Positions 30,317-38,316 of a DNA stretch of 42,199 nucleotides are shown here, in pieces (positions within the stretch are counted from its first letter, which is position 1; the number at the start of each line of letters is the position of its first letter). The DNA is from Pseudomonas sp. GM48 (GTDB lineage: Bacteria > Pseudomonadota > Gammaproteobacteria > Pseudomonadales > Pseudomonadaceae): NCBI RefSeq assembly GCF_000282335.1, contig NZ_AKJM01000142.1, forward strand, positions 1 through 42,199, given 5' to 3'. The position numbers were made by a program, and so were the translations under genes. Under the pieces are notes generated by a model that was not told the origin of the DNA, did not search any database, and saw nothing but the letters and a program-made list of their open reading frames with translations.

Positions 30317-31609
30317 TTGAGCATTCAACCCAGCACTTACTCCCCCGATATCGCGGTGCCGACCGACAAACGTGTGTTCGGCGGTCGTGACCTGTTTTCC
30401 CTGTGGTTTTCCCTCGGCATCGGCCTGATGGTCCTGCAGACCGGCGCATTGCTCGCGCCGGGCCTGGGCCTGTCGGGTTCGTTGCTGGCGATTTTTCTCG
30501 GTACGCTGGTCGGCGTACTACTGCTGGCGGCGGTCGGGGTGATTGGCAGTGACACCGGCCTGTCGTCGATGGCCGCGCTCAAGCTCAGCCTCGGCACGAA
30601 AGGCGCGAGCCTGCCGGCGGTGCTGAACCTGCTGCAACTGATCGGCTGGGGTTCGTTCGAAATCATCGTCATGCGCGATGCCGCCAGCCTGTTGGGTGCG
30701 AAGGCGTTCAGTGACGGCAGCCTGCTGTCCAATCCAGTGTTGTGGACACTGTTCTTCGGCGCACTGGCGACCCTGCTGGCCGTTAGCGGTCCATTGACGT
30801 TCGTCCGGCAGATCCTGCGCAAATGGGGCATCTGGCTGTTGCTGGCCGCGTGCACCTGGCTGACCTGGAACCTGTTCGCCAAGGCTGACCTGGCCGCGTT
30901 GTGGGCCCAGGCCGGTGACGGTTCGATGCCGTTCGCCGTGGGTTTCGACATCGCCATTGCCATGCCGCTCTCGTGGTTGCCGCTGATCGCCGACTATTCG
31001 CGCTTCGGCAAGCGGGCGAAAAACGTTTTCGGTGGCACCGCCATCGGTTTCTTCATCGGTAATTTCTGGCTGATGAGCCTGGGCGTGGCCTACACCCTGG
31101 CGTTCGCGCCGAGCGGTGAAGTCAATGCCTTGCTGCTGGCGCTGGCCGGTGCCGGCCTGGGGATTCCGCTGCTGCTGATTCTTCTGGATGAATCGGAAAA
31201 CGCCTTTGCCGATATTCACTCGGCGGCGGTGTCCAGCGGGATTCTGTTGCGCGCCAAAGTCGAACACCTGGCCCTGGCTATCGGCGTCATCTGCACGCTG
31301 ATTGCCCTGCTGGCGCCGTTGGCCCAGTACCAGAACTTCCTGCTGCTGATCGGTTCGGTGTTTGCACCGTTGTTCGGCGTGGTGCTGGTGGATCACTTCA
31401 TCCTGCGCAAGCGCAGTGGAAAGGTGGCCTCGGCCGCACTGCGCTGGCCGGCGCTGCTGGCCTGGCTGGGTGGGATCAGCACTTACCATCTGCTCGCCAA
31501 CCTGTATCCGGACGTTGGTGCAACCCTGCCGGCGCTGGTCCTGGCAGGGCTGCTGCAGCTGGTGCTGGGTCGGGCCTTCAGTTACGGCCGGGAAACAGCT
31601 CGGGCTTAA
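30317..31609 (+). CDS. cytX: putative hydroxymethylpyrimidine transporter CytX (NCS1 family)
   Basis: The 430-residue protein is a multi-pass membrane transporter of the nucleobase:cation symporter-1 family. The CytX subgroup is linked to thiamine genes and is predicted to import the pyrimidine precursor HMP. The N-terminus has FSLWFSLGIGLMVLQTGALLAPGLG. The NCS1 block AMPLSWLPLIADYSRFGKRAKN and the late VLVDHFILRKR are also present. TTG 30317 must be the start: the next in-frame methionine is residue 38, inside the first membrane helix. It lies 212 bp after thiC and may share its riboswitch-controlled transcript. Its last 32 bp overlap the convergent lipoprotein gene. Confidence 0.9.
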   Translation: MSIQPSTYSPDIAVPTDKRVFGGRDLFSLWFSLGIGLMVLQTGALLAPGLGLSGSLLAIFLGTLVGVLLLAAVGVIGSDTGLSSMAALKLSLGTKGASLPAVLNLLQLIGWGSFEIIVMRDAASLLGAKAFSDGSLLSNPVLWTLFFGALATLLAVSGPLTFVRQILRKWGIWLLLAACTWLTWNLFAKADLAALWAQAGDGSMPFAVGFDIAIAMPLSWLPLIADYSRFGKRAKNVFGGTAIGFFIGNFWLMSLGVAYTLAFAPSGEVNALLLALAGAGLGIPLLLILLDESENAFADIHSAAVSSGILLRAKVEHLALAIGVICTLIALLAPLAQYQNFLLLIGSVFAPLFGVVLVDHFILRKRSGKVASAALRWPALLAWLGGISTYHLLANLYPDVGATLPALVLAGLLQLVLGRAFSYGRETARA

Positions 31610-32324
31610 TGATGCCGTTCAGGCGAGGGTAGGGGATCTTCAGTTCGACATGGCCCAGCGCGTAAGGCGCAATGCTGCTGGTTTCGTACTTGAGGATCAC
31701 CCCGCCGTAGGTCAGTGCCACGTTCCGGGTTTTCTGGAACGGCCAGCTCTTCACGAACTCCGGTTCCTGATCGAGCTTGGTGCTGATCAGCCAGCTGTTG
31801 TGCGCCACCTGTGCGGCTTTCCAGAACGCTTCTTCCTGCCCCGGCACCAGCATGTCCGACAGCGTCAGCACTTTATGCTGCTGGCGCGAGTAGTTGATAA
31901 AACCTCGACCTGGCGTGCCATGGGCACCGCCGGTGTCCAGGTAACTGGACAATTCGACGATCACCAAGCCGTCATGCTGCTCACGTACCTTTGCTTGCAG
32001 ATAGCTGCTGTTGCGCGGGCCGGCGGTGCGCAAAAACTCTTCGCGATAGGCCGCCAGGGTCGGGGCCACCGGGGCGTCGGGCGAGGTACGGGTCATTTGC
32101 AGCAGGCGTTTTTCGATGATGCCGTCCAGTGCAGGCTCGGCCGGGAAGTGCACGGTATCGATGTTGACCAGCGGGCAATCCGGGTTGCTGCAACCGGGCT
32201 TGAGCTGCTCGGAGGCATCGCGGGTGGTTTCCAGCGGCGTCCGGTAATTGGGCTGGAACAGGCTCGCGCAAGCGCCCAGGGTCAGGGCGATAGCGGCCAC
32301 GGAGGCGATTTTGAAAAGCGACAT
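31578..32324 (-). CDS. DUF3298/RsiV-like lipoprotein
   Basis: The product from ATG 32324 has 248 residues and a lipoprotein signal (MSLFKIASVAAIALTLGAC, lipobox cysteine C19). No retention aspartate follows (CASLFQP), so outer-membrane sorting is likely. The mature part resembles DUF3298/RsiV-type domains: SSYLDTGGAHGTPGRGFINYS, LTLSDMLVPGQEEAFWKA and the final APYALGHVELKIPYPRL. Such domains occur in anti-sigma RsiV, which binds lysozyme, and in many proteins of unknown role; this one has no anti-sigma or membrane-spanning part. P. aeruginosa PA4972 seems to be its counterpart. The frame is open 19 codons upstream but the lipobox fixes the start. Confidence 0.85.
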   Translation of the reverse strand: MSLFKIASVAAIALTLGACASLFQPNYRTPLETTRDASEQLKPGCSNPDCPLVNIDTVHFPAEPALDGIIEKRLLQMTRTSPDAPVAPTLAAYREEFLRTAGPRNSSYLQAKVREQHDGLVIVELSSYLDTGGAHGTPGRGFINYSRQQHKVLTLSDMLVPGQEEAFWKAAQVAHNSWLISTKLDQEPEFVKSWPFQKTRNVALTYGGVILKYETSSIAPYALGHVELKIPYPRLNGIIKPELFPGRN

Positions 32325-32549
32325 GAGCGTCCTTTCTGAAACAGGGGAAGGCAAAAAGTTACCGGCTTCGACTCTCAACAAAGCAGTCAGTTCGCCACTA
32401 AGCTAATTAGAGTGGGTTTCGCCTTCACCGTCCATCCCGCTGACGGGAAAGGGGCTGCATCAAATGTCACGGGCGCGTTAGGATGGCGCGAAGTCGAGGC
32501 CCAGGAAAAAAGGAGCCTCGAACAGGATTTGCAGTAAAAGAGGATTGTC

Positions 32550-33167
32550 ATGACGGATTTTGCCAACGCCATTCCGACCGCCGTTGATATCGTGCGGCGC
32601 GAAAAGTGCTACGAGGGCTTCTACAAACTCGAACGCGTGCACTTGCGCCACGAATTGTTCGCCGGGGGCATGAGCCGCGAGATCAATCGTGAAGTGTTCG
32701 TTCGCCATGACGCGGTCTGCATGCTGCCCTACGATCCGCAGCGCGATGAAGTAGTGCTGATCGAGCAGTTTCGCGTCGGTGCCATGGGCAAGACCGACAA
32801 CCCGTGGCTGATCGAACTGGTCGCTGGTCTGATCGATAAGGATGAAGTACCGGAAGCAGTTGCTCACCGCGAGGCGCAGGAGGAAGCTGGGCTGGAAATC
32901 GGGGCGCTCTGGCCGATGCTCAAATACTTTCCATCGCCGGGCGGCAGCAACGAATTCGTGCATCTTTACCTGGGGCGTTGCGACACAACCGGGGTTGGCG
33001 GCCTGCATGGGCTGGAGGAAGAGGCAGAAGATATCCGCGTCACGGTCTGGGCTTTCGACGATGCCCTGCAAGCCGTGCGCGACGGGCGTATTGCCAACGC
33101 GGCGAGCATCATTGCCTTGCAATGGCTGGCTTTGAACCGCGTTGAAGTGAGGGGGCTATGGTCGTAA
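32550..33167 (+). CDS. nudF: ADP-ribose pyrophosphatase (Nudix)
   Basis: This 205-residue Nudix hydrolase splits ADP-ribose and ADP-sugars to AMP and sugar phosphate. The Nudix box is complete at 93-115: G93-LIDKD-E99-VPEAVAH-R107-E-A-Q-E111-E112-A-G114-L. The downstream KYFPSPGGSNEFVHLYLGR region is typical of NudF/AspP. AGAGGA about 10 nt upstream is a good ribosome binding site. It begins the nudF-yqiB-cpdA-yqiA-parE order also found in E. coli, and its last 10 bp overlap the next gene. The 225-bp gap before it holds the divergent promoter region with the lipoprotein gene, in which I see no clear motif. Confidence 0.94.
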   Translation: MTDFANAIPTAVDIVRREKCYEGFYKLERVHLRHELFAGGMSREINREVFVRHDAVCMLPYDPQRDEVVLIEQFRVGAMGKTDNPWLIELVAGLIDKDEVPEAVAHREAQEEAGLEIGALWPMLKYFPSPGGSNEFVHLYLGRCDTTGVGGLHGLEEEAEDIRVTVWAFDDALQAVRDGRIANAASIIALQWLALNRVEVRGLWS

Positions 33168-33610
33168 ACAAGCTGCGCGATCGGTATCGGGTGGACCTGG
33201 TGGGGCTGCAAGCGTCCTGCGAGGCGAACTACGCGCGCCTGATGCGACTGCTGCCGGACATGCGCAGCGAGCCCGCCGCCCGGCGCATCGCCGTGACCCA
33301 TGGCGACCAGATGCTCGGCGTGCTGGCCCTGGAAGTGCTGCTGACCTGTCCTTACACCACGACCCTGCAAGTGCGTCAGGAACACAGCCTGCCGTGGCTG
33401 CCGGTGCCGCAACTGGAAGTGCAGGTCTACCACGACGCACGCATGGCCGAAGTAGTCAGCGCCGAACATGCGCGACGCTTTCGCGGCATCTATCCTTACC
33501 CGAACGCCTCAATGCACCAGCCGGACGAAAAGGCCCAGCTGAACATGTTTCTGGGCGAATGGCTGAGCCATTGCCTGGCGTTGGGGCATGAGTACGAAGT
33601 CGTCCGTTAA
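33158..33610 (+). CDS. DUF1249 family protein (YqiB-like)
   Basis: The 150-residue protein of the DUF1249/YqiB family is cytoplasmic with no known activity. Conserved-looking blocks are NYARLMRLLPDM, LEVQVYHDARMAEV and RFRGIYPYPNASMHQPDEK. The start lies 10 bp inside nudF, so translation is probably coupled. E. coli yqiB sits in the same place between nudF and cpdA, suggesting a conserved but unknown link. A hairpin begins directly after its stop (33611-33645). Confidence 0.9.
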   Translation: MVVNKLRDRYRVDLVGLQASCEANYARLMRLLPDMRSEPAARRIAVTHGDQMLGVLALEVLLTCPYTTTLQVRQEHSLPWLPVPQLEVQVYHDARMAEVVSAEHARRFRGIYPYPNASMHQPDEKAQLNMFLGEWLSHCLALGHEYEVVR

Positions 33611-33645
33611 TTGAACAACGCAGTTGTGAACTGCGTCAGGTTCAA
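33611..33645 (+). terminator. two-part hairpin after DUF1249 gene
   Basis: TTGAAC (33611-33616) pairs with GTTCAA (33640-33645), and ACGCAGTT (33618-33625) pairs with AACTGCGT (33629-33636) around a GTG loop, with a 1-nt and a 3-nt bulge. It starts right after the stop codon. No T tract follows, so it may weaken rather than stop transcription into cpdA. Confidence 0.5.
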
Positions 33646-33722
33646 CGGTTTCCCCTTTCGACCGTCCCCCAGCATAATTGCGGCACTTACCCATCCCCGC
33701 GATCACGCCCTGGGAGAACGCC

Positions 33723-34538
33723 TTGCCGAGCGTATCCATATTGACTACCGCCGATCCGGCGTTGCTGGTGCAACTCTCCGACAGCCACCTGTTTGCCGAA
33801 GCGGACGGCACGCTGTTGGGCATGAACACCCGCGACAGCCTGCAAAAAGTCATCGAGCTGGTGAGCGCGCAACAGCCGCAGATTGACTTGATCCTGGCCA
33901 CGGGTGACCTGTCCCAGGACGGGACGCTTGCGTCGTACCAGCAATTTCGCGACATGACGCGCCAGTTGGATGCGCCGGCGCGCTGGATTCCCGGCAATCA
34001 CGATGAACCGCAGGTCATGGCCGAGGCAGCGGTGCAGAGTGCTTTGCTCGAACCGGTGGTGGATATCGGTAACTGGCGGGTCACGATGCTCGATTCGGCC
34101 GTGCCGGGCTCGGTGCCGGGGTATTTGCAGGACGAACAGTTGCAGCTGCTCGCCCGCTCCTTGAGTGAAGCGCCGGAGCGTCATCATCTGGTGTGCTTCC
34201 ACCATCACCCGGTTTCGATCGGTTGCGCGTGGATGGAGCCTATCGGTCTGCGCAATCCCGAGGCGTTTTTTGAAGTGCTGGATCGTTTTCCACAGGTGCG
34301 TGCCGTGCTGTGGGGGCATGTACACCAGGAAATCGATCAATTACGTAAGGATGTGCGTCTGATCGCTTCGCCGTCCACCTGCATCCAGTTCGAGCCCGAT
34401 AGCGAGGACTTCAAGGTCGGAGAGCAGGCGCCGGGCTATCGCTGGTTGCGGTTGTTGCCCGACGGGCGGCTGGAAACCGGGGTGGAGCGGGTCACCGGGT
34501 TCGATTTCACTGTGGATTACGGCTCCAACGGCTACTGA
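33723..34538 (+). CDS. cpdA: 3',5'-cyclic AMP phosphodiesterase CpdA
   Basis: CpdA hydrolyses cAMP to AMP and so limits CRP/Vfr signalling. The 271-residue class III metallophosphoesterase has all metal-binding blocks: D20 and H22 in QLSDSHLF, D62 in GDLSQDG, GNHDEP (91-96), CFHHHPVS and LWGHVHQEID. TTG 33723 is the chosen start because GGGAG (33712-33716) is ideally spaced six bases upstream and the product then begins just before the first motif. An ATG 15 codons earlier lacks such a site. CATAAT at 33673-33678 is a possible -10. It sits between the YqiB- and YqiA-like genes, as in E. coli. Confidence 0.93.
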   Translation: MPSVSILTTADPALLVQLSDSHLFAEADGTLLGMNTRDSLQKVIELVSAQQPQIDLILATGDLSQDGTLASYQQFRDMTRQLDAPARWIPGNHDEPQVMAEAAVQSALLEPVVDIGNWRVTMLDSAVPGSVPGYLQDEQLQLLARSLSEAPERHHLVCFHHHPVSIGCAWMEPIGLRNPEAFFEVLDRFPQVRAVLWGHVHQEIDQLRKDVRLIASPSTCIQFEPDSEDFKVGEQAPGYRWLRLLPDGRLETGVERVTGFDFTVDYGSNGY

Positions 34539-34570
34539 CTGTTCATTTTTCAGGTAGACCGAGGCGCGGC

Positions 34571-34647
34571 CTTCGCGAGCAAGCCCGCTCCCACAGGGGA
34601 TTTGTGACCGACGCCAATCCCCTGTGGGAGCGGGCTTGCTCGCGAAG
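34571..34647. repeat. type-A REP pair, perfect 32-bp inverted repeat
   Basis: Arms 34571-34602 and 34616-34647 are exact inverse complements with a 13-nt loop, the longest perfect inverted repeat seen here. The pairing extends beyond the REP core through GGGGATT/AATCCCC. It lies between cpdA and the yqiA-like gene. Confidence 0.9.
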
Positions 34648-34741
34648 TCGTCTACACAGACGCCTTGAATTTCGCGGATATCCCCGATTCCCCAGAGTCC
34701 CTGTAAACTCCGTCTCTTTAGCCGACGTCCAGGGAGCTCAA

Positions 34742-35350
34742 ATGTCCGGTTCGATCCTTTATATCCACGGCCTCAACAGCTCGCCGTTGTCGAAGAAGGC
34801 CTGCCAGTTGATCAACGTGATGGAGCGACTGGGCGTGAGCGAACACTTGCGAGTTCCGGCGTTGCACCATCACCCGCGCCAGGCTATCGCGCAACTGGAG
34901 CAGGCGATTGCCGAGCTGGGGCGGCCGCTGCTGGTCGGCAGCTCACTCGGCGGCTACTATGCCACTCACCTGGCCGAGCGCCATGGCTTGAAAGCCCTGT
35001 TGATCAACCCTGCCGTCAGCCCGCACCGGATGTTCGACGGCTATCTGGGAACGCAGAAAAACCTGTATACCGAAGAGACCTGGGAGTTGACCCCCGACCA
35101 CGTGACGGCCCTGGCCGAGCTGGAAGTGCCGGCGCCCCAGGATCCGCAGCGTTATCAGGTGTGGTTGCAGACGGCTGACGAAACGCTGGACTATCGCCTC
35201 GCCCAGCAGTATTACCGGGCATGTGCCCTGCGTATCCAGGCTGGCGGCGACCACAGTTTTCAGGGGTTTGCCACGCAACTGCCAGCCTTGTTGAGTTTTG
35301 CCGGCATTGGCGCCGATTTGTATCAGGCGATTGATTTCACATCGCTTTGA
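34742..35350 (+). CDS. YqiA-like alpha/beta hydrolase (esterase)
   Basis: The 202-residue protein belongs to the YqiA/UPF0227 group of small alpha/beta hydrolases. ILYIHGLNSSPLSKK is the oxyanion-side strand and loop. GSSLGG (GxSxG) carries the nucleophilic serine, LQTADETLDY an acid residue and GGDHSFQGF the catalytic histidine. E. coli YqiA has weak short-chain esterase activity. ATG 34742 follows AGGGAG at a good distance; upstream in-frame codons fall within the REP repeat. The next gene, parE, begins 72 bp on, the same order as in E. coli. Confidence 0.9.
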   Translation: MSGSILYIHGLNSSPLSKKACQLINVMERLGVSEHLRVPALHHHPRQAIAQLEQAIAELGRPLLVGSSLGGYYATHLAERHGLKALLINPAVSPHRMFDGYLGTQKNLYTEETWELTPDHVTALAELEVPAPQDPQRYQVWLQTADETLDYRLAQQYYRACALRIQAGGDHSFQGFATQLPALLSFAGIGADLYQAIDFTSL

Positions 35351-35422
35351 TGCAATGCCTGCTTTCATGGATTTCTTTTTTTCCGAACACTTTTTTTCAC
35401 CGAACACTGACGACGAGACCCC

Positions 35423-37327
35423 ATGGCCACTCCCAGCGCTAGCTCTTATAACGCAGACGCCATCGAAGTCCTCTCGGGCCTCGACCCGGTGCGCAAACGC
35501 CCCGGCATGTACACCGACACCAGTCGGCCGAACCACCTTGCCCAGGAAGTCATCGACAACAGTGTCGACGAAGCCTTGGCCGGGCATGCCAAATCGGTGC
35601 AGGTAATCCTGCATGCCGACCATTCCCTGGAAGTCAGCGATGACGGCCGTGGCATGCCGGTGGACATTCACCCCGAAGAAGGCGTGTCGGGCGTCGAACT
35701 GATCCTTACCAAGCTTCATGCCGGTGGCAAGTTTTCCAACAAGAACTACCAGTTCTCCGGCGGTCTGCACGGGGTGGGTATATCCGTGGTCAACGCCTTG
35801 TCCACCGAAGTGCGGGTGCGGGTCAAGCGTGACGGCAACGAATACCAGATGACCTTCAAGGATGGCTATAAGGCCACCGAGCTGGAAATCGTCGGCACAG
35901 TCGGCAAGCGCAACACCGGCACCAGCGTGTTCTTCGCGCCGGATCCGAAATACTTCGACTCCCCGAAATTCTCCATCAGCCGCCTCAAGCACGTGCTCAA
36001 GGCCAAGGCCGTGTTGTGCCCGGGGCTGCTGGTCAGCTTTGAAGACAAGGCCACCGGCGAGAAAGTCGAATGGCATTATGAAGACGGCCTGCGTTCCTAC
36101 CTGGTGGATGCGGTCAGCGAATTCGAGCGCCTGCCGGACGAGCCGTTCTGCGGCAGCCTGGCCGGTAATAAAGAAGCGGTGGATTGGGCACTGCTGTGGC
36201 TGCCGGAAGGTGGCGACGCGGTGCAGGAAAGCTATGTCAACCTGATCCCGACCGCCCAGGGCGGCACCCACGTCAACGGCTTGCGCCAAGGCCTGCTCGA
36301 CGCCATGCGCGAGTTCTGCGAATTCCGCAGCCTGTTGCCGCGCGGTGTGAAACTGGCGCCGGAAGACGTCTGGGAACGCATTGCCTTCGTGTTGTCGATG
36401 AAGATGCAGGAGCCGCAGTTCTCCGGCCAGACCAAGGAGCGCCTGTCGTCCCGTGAGGCGGCGGCGTTCGTCTCCGGTGTGGTCAAGGATGCGTTCAGCC
36501 TGTGGCTCAATGCCCACCCGGAAACCGGCATGCTGCTGGCGGAATTGGCAATCAACAACGCCGGCCGTCGTCTCAAGGCCAGCAAAAAGGTCGAGCGCAA
36601 GCGCATTACCCAGGGTCCGGCGCTGCCGGGCAAGCTGGCCGACTGCGCCGGACAGGATCCGATGCGTTCCGAGTTGTTCCTGGTGGAAGGTGATTCCGCC
36701 GGCGGCTCGGCCAAGCAGGCACGGGATAAAGAGTTCCAGGCGATCCTGCCGTTGCGCGGCAAGATCCTCAACACCTGGGAAGTCGACGGCAGCGAAGTGC
36801 TGGCCAGCCAGGAAGTGCACAACATCGCCGTGGCCATTGGCGTCGATCCGGGCGCGGCGGACATGAGCCAGCTGCGCTACGGCAAGATCTGCATCCTCGC
36901 CGACGCCGACTCCGACGGTCTGCACATTGCGACCCTGCTCTGCGCCTTGTTCGTCCAGCATTTCCGCCCGTTGGTGGATGCCGGTCATGTCTATGTCGCC
37001 ATGCCCCCGCTGTACCGCATCGACCTGGGCAAGGAGATTTACTACGCTCTGGACGAAGCCGAACGCGATGGCATTCTTGATCGTCTGGTGGCCGAGAAGA
37101 AGCGTGGCAAGCCGCAGGTTACTCGATTCAAGGGGCTGGGTGAAATGAACCCGCCGCAGTTGCGTGAAACCACCATGGACCCGAACACCCGACGCCTGGT
37201 GCAACTGACCCTGGACGATTTCGAAGCAACCTCGGAAATCATGGACATGCTGCTGGCGAAGAAACGCGCCGGTGACCGCAAGAACTGGCTGGAGTCCAAG
37301 GGCAACCTGGCCGAGGTTCTGGGCTGA
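35423..37327 (+). CDS. parE: DNA topoisomerase IV subunit B
   Basis: ParE is the ATPase subunit of topoisomerase IV, which separates linked daughter chromosomes. The 634-residue chain has the GHKL ATPase elements QEVIDNSVDE (E42, N46), DDGRGMPV (73-80) and GGLHGVGIS (113-121). It also has the TOPRIM metal sites VEGDSAGGSAKQARD (about 421-435) and ILADADSDG (about 492-500). The quinolone-region block PLRGKILN follows the first TOPRIM motif. The stop overlaps the next ATG (TGATG). The 72-bp gap before it has two T7-T8 runs and a repeated CCGAACACT (35383-35391, 35400-35408). No disruption is seen. Confidence 0.97.
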   Translation: MATPSASSYNADAIEVLSGLDPVRKRPGMYTDTSRPNHLAQEVIDNSVDEALAGHAKSVQVILHADHSLEVSDDGRGMPVDIHPEEGVSGVELILTKLHAGGKFSNKNYQFSGGLHGVGISVVNALSTEVRVRVKRDGNEYQMTFKDGYKATELEIVGTVGKRNTGTSVFFAPDPKYFDSPKFSISRLKHVLKAKAVLCPGLLVSFEDKATGEKVEWHYEDGLRSYLVDAVSEFERLPDEPFCGSLAGNKEAVDWALLWLPEGGDAVQESYVNLIPTAQGGTHVNGLRQGLLDAMREFCEFRSLLPRGVKLAPEDVWERIAFVLSMKMQEPQFSGQTKERLSSREAAAFVSGVVKDAFSLWLNAHPETGMLLAELAINNAGRRLKASKKVERKRITQGPALPGKLADCAGQDPMRSELFLVEGDSAGGSAKQARDKEFQAILPLRGKILNTWEVDGSEVLASQEVHNIAVAIGVDPGAADMSQLRYGKICILADADSDGLHIATLLCALFVQHFRPLVDAGHVYVAMPPLYRIDLGKEIYYALDEAERDGILDRLVAEKKRGKPQVTRFKGLGEMNPPQLRETTMDPNTRRLVQLTLDDFEATSEIMDMLLAKKRAGDRKNWLESKGNLAEVLG

Positions 37328-38316
37328 TGCGCTTGGGCTTTGCCCTGGCCTGTGGGTTGCTGCTGACGTCGATCACGGTATCCGCCGAGCCGGCGCCACA
37401 GCTGCGCCTGTTGTCCGAGCATGTCGTCGACGGCATGCGCGGCGGCAACCTGTCCGGGCTGGCACAGTGCGGCAAAGATTTGTGGGCGGTTTCCGACCGC
37501 GACGATGATCAGATCTACCGCCTCGATACCAGTGAATCTGCCTGGCAGGCGGAAACGGTGCACATTGACGTACCGCCGGTGCCGGACAGCAGTTTGCCCT
37601 GGGGGCTGAAGTCTCGCGTTTGGGGGGCTTCGTTCGTGCGTGGCGGTAATCTGGACTTCGAAGGCATCACCTGCGACAGCGCCGGTAATCGTTATGTGGT
37701 CAGTGAAGGCCATGCCGCTGTCTTGCAAGTGCCACCAACGGGGCCTGCCTCCTGGTTGAAAATCTCGCCGATGCTGGTTCGCGAGGCGCGGGCCAGTGGC
37801 CTGCTGTTGCAATTCAACGCGCTGTTCGAAGGGCTGGCGATCAATCCGGCGGGTGATCAGATGTGGCTCGCCGCCGAGCGTCAAGGCCGCGGACTGCTAA
37901 TGATCAAGCGCAAACAGACGTTGTGGGATTGCGACGGTGGCTGCGTGCTGCTGAGCGAGGCAGGCATGGAAATGCAGCCCGAGCAGTTTCCCCATGCCAA
38001 AGCTGCCCCGCGGGACTTCTCTGACCTGTCGCTGTTCAACGGCAAGCTGTTCACCCTTGAACGCAACGCCTACCAGATTTGCCGCCGGGATCCGCAGACA
38101 GCCAAGGTCGAGCGCTGCTGGTCGTACGCCGCCGAGTTGCTGCAGGAAAACCGTCGTTATCCACAGAACTATGGGCTGGAAGAAGCGTTGATCGTGGATG
38201 CCGATGGTGCCTGGATTGGTGTTGACAACAATTTTGGCGCCCGTGCCGATGGCGAAGTGCGTCCGGTGGTCTGGCGCTTCGCTGCACCGGAAGGTGGCTG
38301 GAGTGCCAAGCCATGA
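37327..38316 (+). CDS. secreted phytase-like esterase domain protein
   Basis: The 329-residue precursor has a signal peptide (about 1-20, cleavage near VSA-EPA), so the mature protein is periplasmic or exported. The sequence looks like the esterase-like/phytase-like beta-propeller family: NLSGLAQCGKDLWAVSDRDDDQIYRLD, NLDFEGITCDSAGNRYVVSEGH and FEGLAINPAGDQMWLAAER are repeated blade-like blocks. I see four cysteines able to pair in CDGGC and CRRDPQTAKVERC. The substrate is unknown. It is translationally coupled to parE (TGATG) and to the protease gene (ATGA), a place it also holds in P. aeruginosa (PA4966 as I recall). Confidence 0.82.
   Translation: MRLGFALACGLLLTSITVSAEPAPQLRLLSEHVVDGMRGGNLSGLAQCGKDLWAVSDRDDDQIYRLDTSESAWQAETVHIDVPPVPDSSLPWGLKSRVWGASFVRGGNLDFEGITCDSAGNRYVVSEGHAAVLQVPPTGPASWLKISPMLVREARASGLLLQFNALFEGLAINPAGDQMWLAAERQGRGLLMIKRKQTLWDCDGGCVLLSEAGMEMQPEQFPHAKAAPRDFSDLSLFNGKLFTLERNAYQICRRDPQTAKVERCWSYAAELLQENRRYPQNYGLEEALIVDADGAWIGVDNNFGARADGEVRPVVWRFAAPEGGWSAKP

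Noticed and set aside
34943..37204. Long antisense reading frame opposite parE and the yqiA-like gene
   Set aside because: It mirrors the codon pattern of well-identified genes on the other strand, is rich in H, Q, R and A, and has no family motif; typical of high-GC DNA.
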